Assembly: GCF_010093595.1 (NCBI RefSeq)
Contig: NW_022985446.1
Span: forward strand, 976,709 to 1,040,708
DNA: 64,000 bases
From: Mytilinidion resinicola
Lineage: Eukaryota; Ascomycota; Dothideomycetes; Mytilinidiales; Mytilinidiaceae
Reading direction: 5' to 3'
Below are positions 10,001-21,390 of the stretch, piece after piece. The notes beneath the pieces are model-generated. The model did not search any database. It was given only the letters and a program-made list of their open reading frames with translations, and was not told the origin of the DNA. The position numbers and the translations under genes were made by a program. The stretch's first letter is position 1. Each line of letters starts with the position of its first letter.

Positions 10001-13000
10001 ATTCCCCGTCTGTTATTTGCGCAGCATCACAACCCACACTCGCTAGCGCAGGCCGGTCAGGCGCTTTGCACGAACTTTATTGACGATTTTGCATCTCAAG
10101 CGGAGGGGAAAGAAAGCTCAATGGAGTTTCTGCTGTGTATCAAACCAAGTGATGGGGATTCAAAAAAGCCTTTTTGGTGATCTTTTTTGTCGGAGCGTAT
10201 TCGTCTGCCGGGTGCAGGTGGGAAGGCCTTGATATATGTGTGTTGCTGCACTTCTTCGATTGTATATACTTAGGGTTGGTTGGTCGCCGGTGTGTTGTGG
10301 TGACGTACCTAAACAATTCTACAACCTATGACTGCTTTGAAATATACTGAGAGTTGCTTTTGTGGTGATTGAGAGTGATATGTTCCTATACCTACCCACT
10401 AACTGTACCTGTACCTCCCCATTAATTGGATCTACCCACTGCTTATACCTACCCACTACTTGACCAACAAGAAGAAGCCGCATACTCTACCTACCATATT
10501 TCCCTCGCAGCATCCTCTCCACAACGACATTCGCATGCTCACTGCCATTCAACGTCACCTCTTTCCTACCAATATGCCCGCACATCATCTTCTCAATGCC
10601 AACCCCTGCCTAACTCCAGCACGACTCCAACACTCCACGCCCAGTCAGGATCGCAGAACATGACACATAACTAATTCATTCAGTGAGCGGGCTGTATCAA
10701 AGAGAGGCACCCTGGGTCTCACGTGGGCCATCCGCACAAAGTCCGAGTATTCAAGCTCCCAACACTCGATTGACAAGACGTGATGATGATACATTGCGGG
10801 GCGCGTGCAAGCACAAGCTCAGCTTAGAGTCAGTCGCGTTAGGGTTTTGGTCTGGACGGCAGCCGGAGCTACAGGGGTATTTATTATATAATGGGGGTGA
10901 TGCCAAAGGCTAGGGTGCATGGAAGAGGGCTGGGGTTCGGCGTCGGAAGGAAGGAAAGCGTTTTCCCTCCCAACATGGCTGAGTGCGGCATGCTTCGATG
11001 TCATGTGCACCAAACCCAAGCCTCCTCTCACGTGTCCGGGAAGATAAATTTTGGGTATAAAAGTGCGGCCGCTGGCGTGTTTCTTGCTTCCTTGTAGTGG
11101 GTGAGGAAGCGGGGAGCTGGGCGATCAAAAACGGTGTCTGTCGGAAGAATGCTTGTTCGAGTAGTCAATCGTTCAAACCCATTAAAGGAGATGCCCAAAT
11201 GGGATTTGGTGGTTTCCCGGGCAGCAGACGGTCTGGGGTGACACCATCATGGAGGTGTGTGGTGGTTCTGGTTGGATGGATCAACAACCAAGTACGAGAA
11301 CCTGATGGAGAGTAGAGTAGAGTAGATGGAGATGATGGTGGTGGTGGTGGTTCCCATAGATGTACGGTGATTACATCCTCGGGTTCAGCAGTTCGAGGGT
11401 GTTTGGCAGTCGAGAGAGGTGTTTGAGAAGGGCTTTGGAGCGGCGGTGGCGGTGTCCAGCATGAATATCTGATGCTCCGAGAGAGGTTGAATCGCACATC
11501 CGACTTCGGGTGATTTCATGATCGAGAGCGAACTTCTCTCTTTGATCATGAATCCAGCTTCACTCCAATGTTTGATCCACAGCCCGAGGTTGCTCTGTTG
11601 CTGGAAGATCTGACGTCCGTCGAAGGTCCTATAATTCATCACTGCATCAGTAACGTGACTTAACAAGCCTCATGTGACGAGGACTTCCCTTCCTACATAC
11701 ACGTAAGCAAATAGGATAATGCTGACAATGTGGGTATAGATTCTACCAAAGCATAAGCCCGTAACAAAGATACACTAAGGAACCAGTATCGAAGTATGCG
11801 GACTAGACGTATGTATGTACGAGGCCCACTCCCCTAGGCCATCAGACAATGCTAAAGAATAACGTTGGAAAGCTTGGGGCTGTCAGTGATTCTCTAAGAT
11901 ATGAATTCGAAGAAGACCTACTGTGTGTGGATAGAAGAGTGACGACAGTGAATAGAGATGGTAGAGGTGATGACTTCTGTCATAGGCGGGATGACATAGG
12001 GAAGGCCATTTAGATTGGGTACATAGAGACTGCAAAAGGGATAGGGAGGAAGTTCTTGGGCCAAGACTGTGATGGATAGAAGTCCAGATCATAGCAGTTG
12101 AGAAGTATGTGATCATCACGTGCGCATCGGCCAGCACAGTTCAGTGCAGAAATTGAAATGAACAGAATTACTACAAAGAGAAAGCAGGGCGGATCCTTGT
12201 CAACATCCTCAAAGAGAAAAAATCGGAGGCTGAATATCGCGTGAGTGCGGCTGGTCCAGTTTCTTTGACTGGCTGGAATACGGGCTCGAGAATCAGATGA
12301 CGGGTGATTATTGATGCTATTTGCGATGCCTAAGCCGCACCACCTCAAAAGTGTCGCTTCTCGGTTGCCTCTCGATAAGGTTGCGTCCTGTAGCGTGATG
12401 GTCCCGACATTGAAGGTCCCTCTTTGCCGTACTCAGAAGTAGAGACATCTCTAGCTGCGGAGTTCCGTCCGCCAATACATGCTGGGTGAAGGGGGTGGAG
12501 ATGAGAACACCAGCGGAAGACGCATAGCCGTCTTGATGTATGGAGAAGGGCCAACACTTGTAATCGTCATGCGGTATGGCAATTTCGGAAGAAGCTCCTG
12601 GTGGAGGGGTTGGCATGCCGCCGTGTGGCCGGACTCAGATCAGCGAACTGTTGGAGCAGAGATGCGCATGCGACGTCGCAGCGCCGAGGGCCATCGACGG
12701 CGGCGGGTCTATTTCAGGAGTGGCCAACCACAGCCGCCGTCAGTCGCTTTATCACATCAATGCCATCCTGGACGATGATGTCGGGACTGGCTGGTGCTTC
12801 ACGGGTGACGGGCGTCCGAGACTCAGGCTCGCTGGTTCCTTGGTTCCGTGGCGACGTCGCGGCGCTGCGGTCGACTGATGCTGTTTGCTGCGTGCATCAC
12901 GAAATGGGCGGCTCGTCAAAAGCACAGGACGCGGGCGATGCGGGCGCATAGGGCTGGACCGCTGGGTGCTGCACGTCGTGAACAGCCACGCCCGCTCTCG

Positions 13001-13584
13001 CCCGCTGTGCGTTAGCGCTCGCCCGCATCGGGCAGCTGGGGCGTCTTGAACAGCCGCGAAGGGTCTCCAGAGAGTCGTTGGCGGCTTGGCTGCGTGGTGG
13101 AGGGTTGAGGCCGCCGTGAAGGCTGCTCGAGAAGAAATACAGCCGCTGCCGCCCCAGCCTCAACCGCAAACACCGCCCGTCAAGCATCGCGAGTTGCGAC
13201 CTTGGAACCCGACCAGAGTGCCCGCACCATCCTACGCGGAGGCCTTGTTGCCCGGAACGCCAGCTGCCTCGGGGCCACCCACGCCGCCCCGGCCACATCT
13301 GAACCTGGGACCTCCTTCTCCCAATCTCGTCTCACCTCACCACCCACACTTGCACCGCGTTCTGCGCTGCGTGCATCCCGCATCCCGCATCGCCATCGAA
13401 CCCATCGCAATTCCATTGGGCCGCTCTTCTCTTCTTCGACCACTGGTCCTTTGACCCACTGGATGCAATTGTAGCACATTCCGGACCTTTTGTTTGGTCA
13501 CCCTCCCCAAGCCCAACGCGACCGGCTCCCAGGGCTCGAACCCACGCCGTTTCTTTATAGTCTCTTTCTTTGGCCACCGGCGCC
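10001..13584. other. Intergenic region
   Basis: No gene could be supported in 3.6 kb. Visible structure includes imperfect TACCTACCCACT repeats around 10381-10462, a canonical TATAAAAG at 11056-11063 with no convincing gene downstream, a TAGAG repeat near 11311 and a GGT run near 11338. The final 900 bases are GC-rich with C-rich tracts and lead into the membrane sensor gene at 13585. Confidence 0.55.
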
Positions 13585-14871
13585 ATGTCGAATTCTTCTG
13601 CGAGTATGTCTGTTTCCTCTGCAACCTTCGCATCCTCCGCGTCTGCTGGCTCGCTGTCGTCGGCCATGCTTTCTTCATCACACCTCTCTTCGTCGGCTCC
13701 GGCCCTGACATCTTCAGTCGTGCAAACCTCTTTGGCGGCCAGCTCCTCGCCCGCGCCTGTTTCCCTCTCCTCCGCGATTGTCTCGTCTGCAACTCCAGAG
13801 CCCTCCTCGACCCCGATTGCCTCCTCGACCCCGATTGCCTCCTCGACCCCGATTGCCTCCTCGACGCCAGCTCCATCGAGTGCTGTTGTCGCGACCTCGG
13901 TCGTCACAACGGCTGCAGCACCCCCTTCGACAAAAGTCATCACCTCTCAAATCACAGTGATGCCAACCGTCGCCGGTGAAAGCCCCAGCACCGTCGTTGT
14001 ATTCATCACATCTGTGACCACACCCGAGCAGACATCAGCCGCAGCAGCCACCACCTCATCTGCGAAGTCGTCATCTACAACCACTGGCTTGGCTGGACTG
14101 CAAACACAACAAACCAAAGAAACAAAAACAGGACTGAGCACTGCAGGCAAGACAGCCATTGCCGTTGTGATACCAGTTGTTGTGGTCGCTGCTCTTGTGC
14201 TGGTGGGCATTTTCCTCTGGAAGAAGCGAAAGCAGCGGAAGGACGCCGAGGAGGCCAGGAGGAAGGAAGTCGAGGAATATGGCTTCAATCCTAACAACGA
14301 CCCCACGCTCCCTGCCGTAGGTGCTGGCTCGGTGATGACAGAGGACAATAGTGGTTACCGAGGATGGGGAAACACAACGAACCCATCATCGAACAGGAAG
14401 CCGTCCACGACCCTGTCGGGTGGCATTGGAGGCATTTCGGATACTACCAGCAACCCAGGCGGATACCACAGCCCAAACTCGCCAACACAGGTGTCAGAAG
14501 GCCACTCAGGTGACCCGCTTGTGGCAGGTAACCGAGACACAATGGACTCGGAAACCATTGGTGCTCTAGGAGCCGCTCCAGTTGCGGGACAGAACCGCTC
14601 AGATATTCGTCGTGGGCCCTCAAATGCATCGTCGTCATACTCGGCCGGCAATCGATCCGACAACTCTGGAGAGATGCCAATTCCTATGAACAACCCACAG
14701 GACTACTATAACGAAGCCGGATACTACCAGCCTGGGCCATACGGGGACGGCACATACGGGGGAGGACAGCAACCCGTGATCCGCGACGTATCAGCACGGC
14801 GAAACACACGAATCGAGAATCCATCAGTCTTCCCACAACAAGGCAACTCTGGCATCGCCCAGAATTTCTAG
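13585..14871 (+). CDS. Ser/Thr-rich single-pass membrane protein, Mid2-like wall sensor
   Basis: The ATG at 13585 (CGCCATGTCG) gives a 428-residue, single-exon protein. Residues 1-165 are almost entirely Ser, Ala, Thr, Pro and Val, a mucin-like ectodomain expected to be O-mannosylated. One transmembrane helix lies at about 189-211 (IAVVIPVVVVAALVLVGIFLW). It is followed by a basic stop-transfer stretch (KKRKQRK) and a 210-residue polar cytoplasmic tail rich in Asn, Gly, Ser and Tyr. This layout matches fungal Mid2/Wsc-type cell-wall stress sensors that signal to the Rho1-PKC cell-integrity pathway; no WSC cysteine domain is present. No classical cleavable signal peptide is obvious, so the helix may act as a signal anchor, as in Mid2. 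An in-frame 18-bp repeat encodes three SSTPIA units. The role is inferred from architecture. Confidence 0.8.
   Translation: MSNSSASMSVSSATFASSASAGSLSSAMLSSSHLSSSAPALTSSVVQTSLAASSSPAPVSLSSAIVSSATPEPSSTPIASSTPIASSTPIASSTPAPSSAVVATSVVTTAAAPPSTKVITSQITVMPTVAGESPSTVVVFITSVTTPEQTSAAAATTSSAKSSSTTTGLAGLQTQQTKETKTGLSTAGKTAIAVVIPVVVVAALVLVGIFLWKKRKQRKDAEEARRKEVEEYGFNPNNDPTLPAVGAGSVMTEDNSGYRGWGNTTNPSSNRKPSTTLSGGIGGISDTTSNPGGYHSPNSPTQVSEGHSGDPLVAGNRDTMDSETIGALGAAPVAGQNRSDIRRGPSNASSSYSAGNRSDNSGEMPIPMNNPQDYYNEAGYYQPGPYGDGTYGGGQQPVIRDVSARRNTRIENPSVFPQQGNSGIAQNF
13802..13868 (+). repeat. 18-bp in-frame tandem repeat in the sensor ectodomain
   Basis: A unit of 18 bases (TCGACCCCGATTGCCTCC in register) is repeated three times with a partial fourth copy that has diverged. 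It encodes repeated Ser-Ser-Thr-Pro-Ile-Ala. Because 18 is divisible by three, copy-number change would alter ectodomain length without breaking the frame. Confidence 0.85.
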
Positions 14872-15581
14872 TTGGCCTTTGTCTTGCTTCATGCGTTTCT
14901 GCATCTCGTATACAAACCAGTCTTTCAAGTCACGGCGGCGTTCACTGGTGGTCCACGCATTTTGACGACTCTTAACCTCTCCGTGTTCCTGGAACGCAGT
15001 TTAAGCTACCACCACACCCGAGACGGTTACCACTATATAATTATACCACCTCTCTCTCACTCGCAGAGCAAATGCTGCGGTACCCCTCCATTGTTAGCAT
15101 CTCACGCCTCCAAGCTCATTCTGGAGGCTCGTTTTCAAAGCTCAGTTTCAGTTGATCTGTGTTGACACAAAGCATGGATACCAAGGCAAACTTTTTGTAA
15201 TATCTTTCTCAGCTACATGCAACACATTCTGGAAGCCCTGTTTAGGTGGGCTTTTGACGACTCTGCGGACTGTTTTCTTTGGCTCATCATGTTATGTACC
15301 CATCGCTTCATCTTTTTCTTGCTTTTGTTGTCGGCACGGGATCTTTGTTGTGTAGAGCTGGCGTGAAGCTCTTTTCTGTTCTGCTGTACGAGTGTGTCAG
15401 CGCGCGTGTGGAGGGGCGCTGCGTCTGGGGAAGAAGGTAGTTGTGGGGAGGCGAAAAGCGAGCGTAGAGGACTGCTTGCTTGGATGCGAGGTCGAGATGA
15501 GAACGAGACGTTCTGGAAGGGGCTGTAAGTAGCAAAAAACTAAATATACATTCATCAATTCAGTTCATGAGCCTGTGCCTG
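14872..15581. other. Intergenic region between convergent genes
   Basis: This is 0.7 kb between the 3' ends of the membrane sensor (plus strand) and the P-loop kinase-like gene (minus strand). It is T- and C-rich, consistent with 3' untranslated sequence. I see no gene, repeat or RNA in it. Confidence 0.5.
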
Positions 15582-16411
15582 TTATGAGTGGAAGGTTTCG
15601 TTACTAAAGTTCGAGGGATCTAAAAGAGACAAACATCCACGTATGAAGGGGTTTGTATGTACACCCGGGCAGAAGATGAGCGCAAGTAGATACTCATTTC
15701 CTTCCTCTCTTTCCATCGCCACCCTCTCCCGAATCAACCTCACCCAAGAACTTCCCCTCCTCTTCCATCCCTCCACCTCCCAACCTCCCCCCAACAGCCC
15801 CAAAATCCTCCCCGCCACCTCCCCCGCCTCCCGCCCCGTCGTATCCATCTCAACCCCCCTACTCTCCACCCCCTCGCCCAATTCTGCATGCTCATCCAGC
15901 CGCACCAGCTCATCCCCCCTCACCATCTCCCTCACCACCCCCACATCGGGTAACCTTCCCCGCTGGACCCCCCCTCCTCCCCCTCCTCTCCGCACTCTGC
16001 AACCTCCCCACATGCTCCTCCAATCTCGCAGACCAAGTTGACGAGGATAAACGGGACCTTCCGCGCGCGCGCGCGCGCGACGTCGACGTGTTCAGCGAGG
16101 ACGGCGACGTCAGCGTCGCTCGCGCCGAGGCAGCCCGACGGGTCATAACCCCACACAATCAAGTCCCCCCCCTCTGGTCCGCTTTTCGACGCGTCGAAGG
16201 CGGCCTTTCGGAAGGCGCGGCGGAGGACGTAGTGGGCTTTATCTCGTCGGGGGTGGATGGCTGAGACCGGGTCGATGAGGAGGTGGTTGTGGAGGAGGGT
16301 GGAGAGGGCGCGGGCGCGGGCGCGGGCGATGGTGAGTTTGCCGGTGCCGGGGAAGGCGTTGAGGAGGAGGACGCAGGGGGGAATGGGGGCGTTGGCGGTG
16401 GGAGGATCCAT
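15582..16411 (-). pseudogene. P-loop kinase-like (AAA_33 type) gene with two frame breaks
   Basis: The N-terminal frame starts at 16411 and shows a Walker A motif (LLLNAFPGTGKLTIARA, about residues 14-30). It continues to LVNLVCEI near 16022. Similarity then moves to a second frame (EEHVGRLQSAERRGRRGG, about 16021-15965) and, just after GKVT near 15950, to a third frame (DVGVVREMVRGDELVRL onward), which runs to a stop at 15582. Each shift equals one extra base, and the total length is 276 codons plus two bases. The three segments in order follow the layout I know from small fungal AAA_33 or shikimate/adenylate-kinase-like ATP-binding proteins. No GT-AG intron can replace the shifts without removing conserved sequence. 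Either the gene is recently inactivated or the assembly has two indels. Any substrate is unknown. Confidence 0.7.
16062..16079. repeat. (CG)9 dinucleotide run inside the P-loop gene
   Basis: Nine CG dinucleotides in a row are read on the minus strand as alternating Ala-Arg codons just before KVPF. A second GCGGGC-rich stretch near 16307-16326 also encodes alternating Arg-Ala after the Walker A motif. Alternating CG tracts can adopt Z-DNA and are slippage-prone. Confidence 0.85.
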
Positions 16412-16882
16412 GGTGTGTAGGGAGGGAGGGAGGGGGGGGATGAGAGGGGGGATGGGGTTGGTATGGGGGGAATGAGGGAGCAGATGGCTTGGTTTGTGAC
16501 TTGTTAGTGCGCAAGGCTTTCATTGGGGCATGTTTGTATCTGGTTTTGTGTGGACAAAGCGACTGAGGTAGGTGTGTGAGTAGGAGCGATTGGTCTCATG
16601 AGGAATATTTGACGTGTCAACCAAGGGCCGCGTCTCCGCGTGATCCAGTGAGCTACATTGGGGTTTAAGCGTAGCTACGCAATTGTCCATTGCAGTGCAT
16701 GACGTGGTCAGTATGTACAGACTACATTGTCATGTACATAGCGCGAACGGGCTACTATGAAGCAAAATGGCCAGAAACCGTATCGTGAGGAATGAAAGAG
16801 TATTAAATTGTAGGTGGAGAAAAGGCGATGGCTATTTCGTACGAACAGAGGACATATGAGAGAGCCTCAGAAGTCCTACTAT
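16412..16882. other. Intergenic region upstream of the P-loop gene
   Basis: This 0.47-kb stretch separates the start of the P-loop gene from the 3' end of the glycerol-3-phosphate dehydrogenase gene. The first 100 bases are G-rich (G7 run near 16433), and no gene or RNA is seen. It should contain the promoter of the P-loop gene and the 3' UTR of its neighbour. Confidence 0.5.
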
Positions 16883-19219
16883 CTATTTGTTGGCGCCAGA
16901 CTCAGTGCCCATCACTGGGTTACCTTGGTACTTTGCGTCGGACTCGAGTGTCTCATCCGGCTTGTCTAGCAGTTCGTCAGTTACATATTCACGCCAGTTC
17001 AAGAGGAAATAGCGAATGAGAGAACCCACCATGCCGAGCATAGAGCTGATACTCCTCATCCTCATACTTTCCAACCCTTCCACTCTCCACATCTTTCCGC
17101 GAGAGCGTCAACTTGCCCTTTGGTAGACCCATACTGCCGAGGAACGTGACTGTCTCTTTCCACTCCCTTTCTTTCCGCGCCTTATCCCAATGGAGCTCTG
17201 CAGCCATCAAGTCAATAACAGTTGGTAGTGCCTCTAGCGCCGCCTGGGCATTCAAGAAAGCCAGCCGCATTCGTCGTGCAATTACATCGGTTGCTGTCTG
17301 AGCATACTCATGTCGGACGCAGTACCGGACTTCGCCGTCTATGAATGGGTACAGGGTAGAGATACGTTTTCCTCGGACAGGGAAACGCTGCTCTGTAGGC
17401 GAAGCAAGCGCAACGACTGTCCAAGCTCGGTCTCCGTAGGAAGCAGTCAGGTGTTTAGCAACTTCATTCTCAACGCCGTAGTGTTGGATGAGGTTTATGA
17501 ACAAAGTCTTCGAGAAGCCATGGGCGCCGATCAAGCGAACACGGTGGGTTTGGCAGGTTCCGTCCAAAGGCGCCTCGTCTCCAACCTCAGTGCCACTGAC
17601 ACGAGGAGGGTTTGCCAAAGCGCTAGTCTGGAGGCTGAACTCCTTGATTGCTTCGTCGACTGTATCCTCAGCCATCTGGCGGTACGTCGTCCATTTGCCA
17701 CCGGAGCAAGTGATAAGTCCAGACGGCGACGTTGTTACTAGATGGTTGCGGACAAGACCCTCAGTTTTGCTGGCATTCGGGTCTCGTACTAATGGGCGGA
17801 TGCCAGACCACGCAGCGAGAACGTCACCGCGTCGGACGTTGATTTCAGGTTGAAGGTATCTTCGGATTTCCTTTAAGATCCATTCAATCTCATCTTCACT
17901 GGCCACAGGGTTTTTTGAGATGCTCGTGGGTGTGTCAGTCGTACCAGCGATGGTATTGCCTTGCCAAGGTAGGAAGAAGATCACACGGCCGTCCGAAGTG
18001 GAGGGATCAATCAGTCCCATGTTAGCAGGGCTGTAGTAACCAGGGAGAATGACATGAACACCAGAACTTGGGGCTACAATCTCTTCAACACTTGGGTCGT
18101 CCAACTTGCGAATTGAATCGGTGAATGGGCCGGTAGCATTGATGATTCCCTTGGCCTTGATTGTGAATTCCCGAGGTTTCTTGCCGTTCAATTCAGTGAT
18201 ACAGTCCTTTGCACGGGCACCGTTGAGCTTCCCGGACGCGTCCTTCTCTAGAGCCGTAACCTCCAGGTGATTGACGACAGTAGCACCATAGAGAGCAGCA
18301 GTCATGGCTAGTGACACATTCATGCGCGAATCATTGTGGGCACCATCTGAGTATATCAGCTTTAACCGCGTGTGTTACATTTGGCATCATACCATAGTAC
18401 ACCAGAGCACCGAACAGCCCAGTCTTTTTCAACATTGGAAACGCATCAAGCGCTTTACTTTTGGTCAAGAAATACGAGCTTTCGATATTCTCCGAGCCTG
18501 CTAAAAAGTCGTACATTTTGGTTCCAGCCCAGAAGTAAGGAGCCTTCCACCACTTGTCAATCGGTATCATTATTGGTAGCCATGAGGATAGATGTGGAGC
18601 TGTGTCGAGGAAGTATCGGCGTTCGCGTAGTGCTTCAACGACAAGCGCATACCTGAGAGCATCATTTAGAATTAGTTGCCATTTTTTGATGAGGTACTTA
18701 CTGATTGTAGTCAAGGTTCCAGAATGCCTTCTCAAGATATCGGACTCCTCCATGAACGAGTTTCGTGCTCTTGCTACTGGTCCCGCTGCTGAAGTCATCC
18801 CGCTCGACGAGCGCAACTTTGAGACCTCGAGTAACAGCGTCTAGCGCAATGCCAGCTCCTGTAGCACCCCCTCCAATTATCAGTAGATCGTAGGGTTCGT
18901 CCCCAGGGACTTCCTTAGTGGATGCCCCGCCGCCAAACCATTGTCCGATGGCATTCTTGGCCTTTCCTACGCCCTCGGCGATTGTCCCACTACTTCGCTT
19001 CAGGTCCGCAATCTGGTCTTCGCGCGATTTGGCGAATGGGAACTTTGGAGGGCGAAACACGCCTCCTTCGCCGTAGGTAGGAGGAGGTACAGCCGCGGAT
19101 TCCGACCCAGGAATGTCTCTTGGTCTGTAGGTCGCGTAGAGGACTCCGCTGCCAACGAGACCAGCTGCGGTGGTGTAAAGAATCGGCTTAAGGATGCGCG
19201 ACGAGCGACGAGAAGCCAT
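16883..19219 (-). CDS. GUT2: Glycerol-3-phosphate dehydrogenase, FAD-dependent, mitochondrial
   Basis: This enzyme oxidises glycerol 3-phosphate to dihydroxyacetone phosphate at the outer face of the inner mitochondrial membrane and passes electrons to ubiquinone. It serves glycerol catabolism and the glycerol-phosphate shuttle. My exon model on the minus strand is 19219-18702, 18652-18393, 18346-17030 and 16965-16883. The three introns (49, 46 and 64 nt) all have GT-AG ends, giving 725 residues. The N terminus is basic with a hydrophobic segment (about 12-30), fitting import and membrane anchoring. The FAD-binding glycine motif [10 protein letters not shown] is at about 114-123, followed by [19 protein letters not shown]. 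Later conserved blocks include [15 protein letters not shown] across the second splice junction and [14 protein letters not shown]. Residues 64-105 form a linker not needed for the fold. The upstream region at 19220 onward is its promoter. Confidence 0.95.
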
Positions 19220-21390
19220 TGCGAGGATGCTGTTCGGAAGTATAAAGAGTGTGTATTATGGAGTCGCCGGCCGTAAGGGCGACCAAGGATAAAGGTTGGG
19301 TTGATGGTGAGGCTTGCGCAGGCCTTTCACATGCTGTTGTTAGATTCGTCTTTTGGCTCCATATGCACGAGCACTCACCTCTAGACGGGCTTAGGATAGC
19401 ATCTTAGAGAGGAAAGGATATCAACTGAGTTTTTCCGCGTTAACGCAGGACCCAACGAGCCGATGGGGGATCCCGAGAGGCGATGTAAAGGTATGACGAA
19501 AGCGATCAAAGGTGAGGGCGGGCGCCGGGCAAAGCTTCGGCCATATTGCCCCAAGCGCCCAAATGTCTGCACGAAAACAACGCAAGCACCTGCGTCCAGC
19601 CAGAAGCAGCCTCAACTACTAGATTTCCTAGCTGGTCGCACCACCTTTTCATGTCTATCGCGGGCTCGAGGCCATCCGGGTAGAAGCGTAGGGGAAAGTC
19701 AACTGCCGTCGATGGTCCTGGGATACCTTTGTGGTACTAGCATGCCGATTGCCGATAGGTTTACCATGATCTTCCCATGGGTCCAAGGCCTTTCTTATAC
19801 CCAAACGCAGCTTTCTAGGCAAAGCCCCTCCAAAAATGGACGTTTGTGACGCTGTTTTGTGCGGCCCCCCGATTTGCTGCCTTAATAGATGCCGTTCATC
19901 GTACTTATATTACAATTGAGCCAGAGAGATTGCCCACCTGATTTAGCAATTACAGTAGCTCACAAGACGCCGCACAAGCAGTAATTCGTGGTTCCTGAAG
20001 AAGCCTCTTTGGGCTACGCAAGGTGCCGAGATATAGGCGCAGCGTGGAGCCTGATCAAGGGCGGAGCTCTTTCTAGATGCTATAGAGCTCGTTCGGGACG
20101 CAGAGCGGCCATTCTAAAAGTCACATGAGGTGGCGTTGACACGGTGCTAGGTCTATTCTAGATGTATTTCATTGTCCTTAATCGAGCTCTTGTAAGTCTA
20201 ATCGAGCTCCTAAATGCCATCTAAAATGTTGTTTATGTTGTTGTTCAAGGTGGCCTTCTAGAGCGCCAGGCGAGGCCTCAGCGGGCGCGAGCTGAACGAT
20301 GAAGTGGCAACTGTATGATCACGTGTGTGTGCGCTTCAGTGGATGTGGAAGCAGGGCGATTGGGATGACAGAGCCGGAGTGCGACGACGTTAGCTTCAAC
20401 CTCGACTTCCATTTGGGAGGCACCATCTCCAAGCCTAGCACACTTAGGATGTCGGGCGGAAAAGCATTGTATACTGGGTTTGCATGGTTATGCTTTATAT
20501 TCATATATTCCAGAGCAGCTAGATCCGAATTGCTTTGTTAGCTGGGCTGTCTCTTGTAATTAGCGTGTTCATGCTGGCGTGCTTGACGCGAACGCATTCA
20601 TTGCGCTCTGGTATTGGAGACACAGGTGGATGTGAGTATGTTGCAGCCAGCCAGTATGGGATCTCTCAGATGTACACGGCTAGTGATAGGCTATCCTATC
20701 ACCGATGAATATCTCTGGTAGTAAATATAATCTCACCAACGCGAACAAGGTTCACAGACTCCGTGCCCTCACCCCTACGCCGAAGCACACAGAACTCTTT
20801 CTCAGTTCAGTCTAGCAACTCGCGTGTCAGATATGATCTTGCTTTGATGAAGGCTTGGCGCTTGAGTAGCTTCGCCATCGGACAGCGCCATCGACCGGAT
20901 TGCTGCCACAGTACGATGTGTCAACTACATGTGCTGGCAAAGCCATGATCGCGCTGCCATTTGTCCAGCTTCTTATAAGCTTCAGGTCCGCTGCATATCC
21001 AACAAGCGCAAAGTACTCTTGCAGACTGCTGCCCAGATCCGGGCAAGCTGTCAATGGCTGAGTATGCGCTCTTAACCCTCTCGCTCATGCACTGGTCCCC
21101 TTCTGACTCTAGCCTCGCTACACAACATTCAGCCTTGCATATAGATCAGCGGTAACTCGAGATGGAGCCAAATACCACTTCGTTCCTTCATTCCTTGATG
21201 CCGGCTGCTTGTGGGGAGAGCTGGGCGCAGAGGATGCGTGAATGGGAATGCTGACCGGAAAAACACGAGCAGGGGCGGAATAGACTAGAAGAGCTATGCA
21301 TTTCAAAGACTTGATGTTCCTGTCTAAGGCCCTCTACCATAATTGAGCGTCAAGAGAGAAGAACAGCACACCGAGTCGAACCCCTTGAAC
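19220..21390. other. Intergenic region between the dehydrogenase gene and the toxin pseudogene
   Basis: No gene could be supported here. The part nearest 19220 should hold the glycerol-3-phosphate dehydrogenase promoter. The middle (about 19850-20560) is AT-richer and contains two close copies of TAATCGAGCTC near 20180 and 20200 plus several TCTAGAT words, which hints at a decayed mobile element. I could find no terminal repeats or transposase. Short open frames at 20827-21054 and 21118-21306 resemble nothing I recognise. Confidence 0.45.

Noticed and set aside
11056..11063. Canonical TATAAAAG box
   Set aside because: No convincing reading frame follows within 300 bases, so it was not called a promoter.
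20827..21306. Short minus-strand frames as a separate gene or a 3' extension of the toxin
   Set aside because: The toxin C terminus ends naturally at 21391 with the expected family ending, and these frames have no recognisable similarity.
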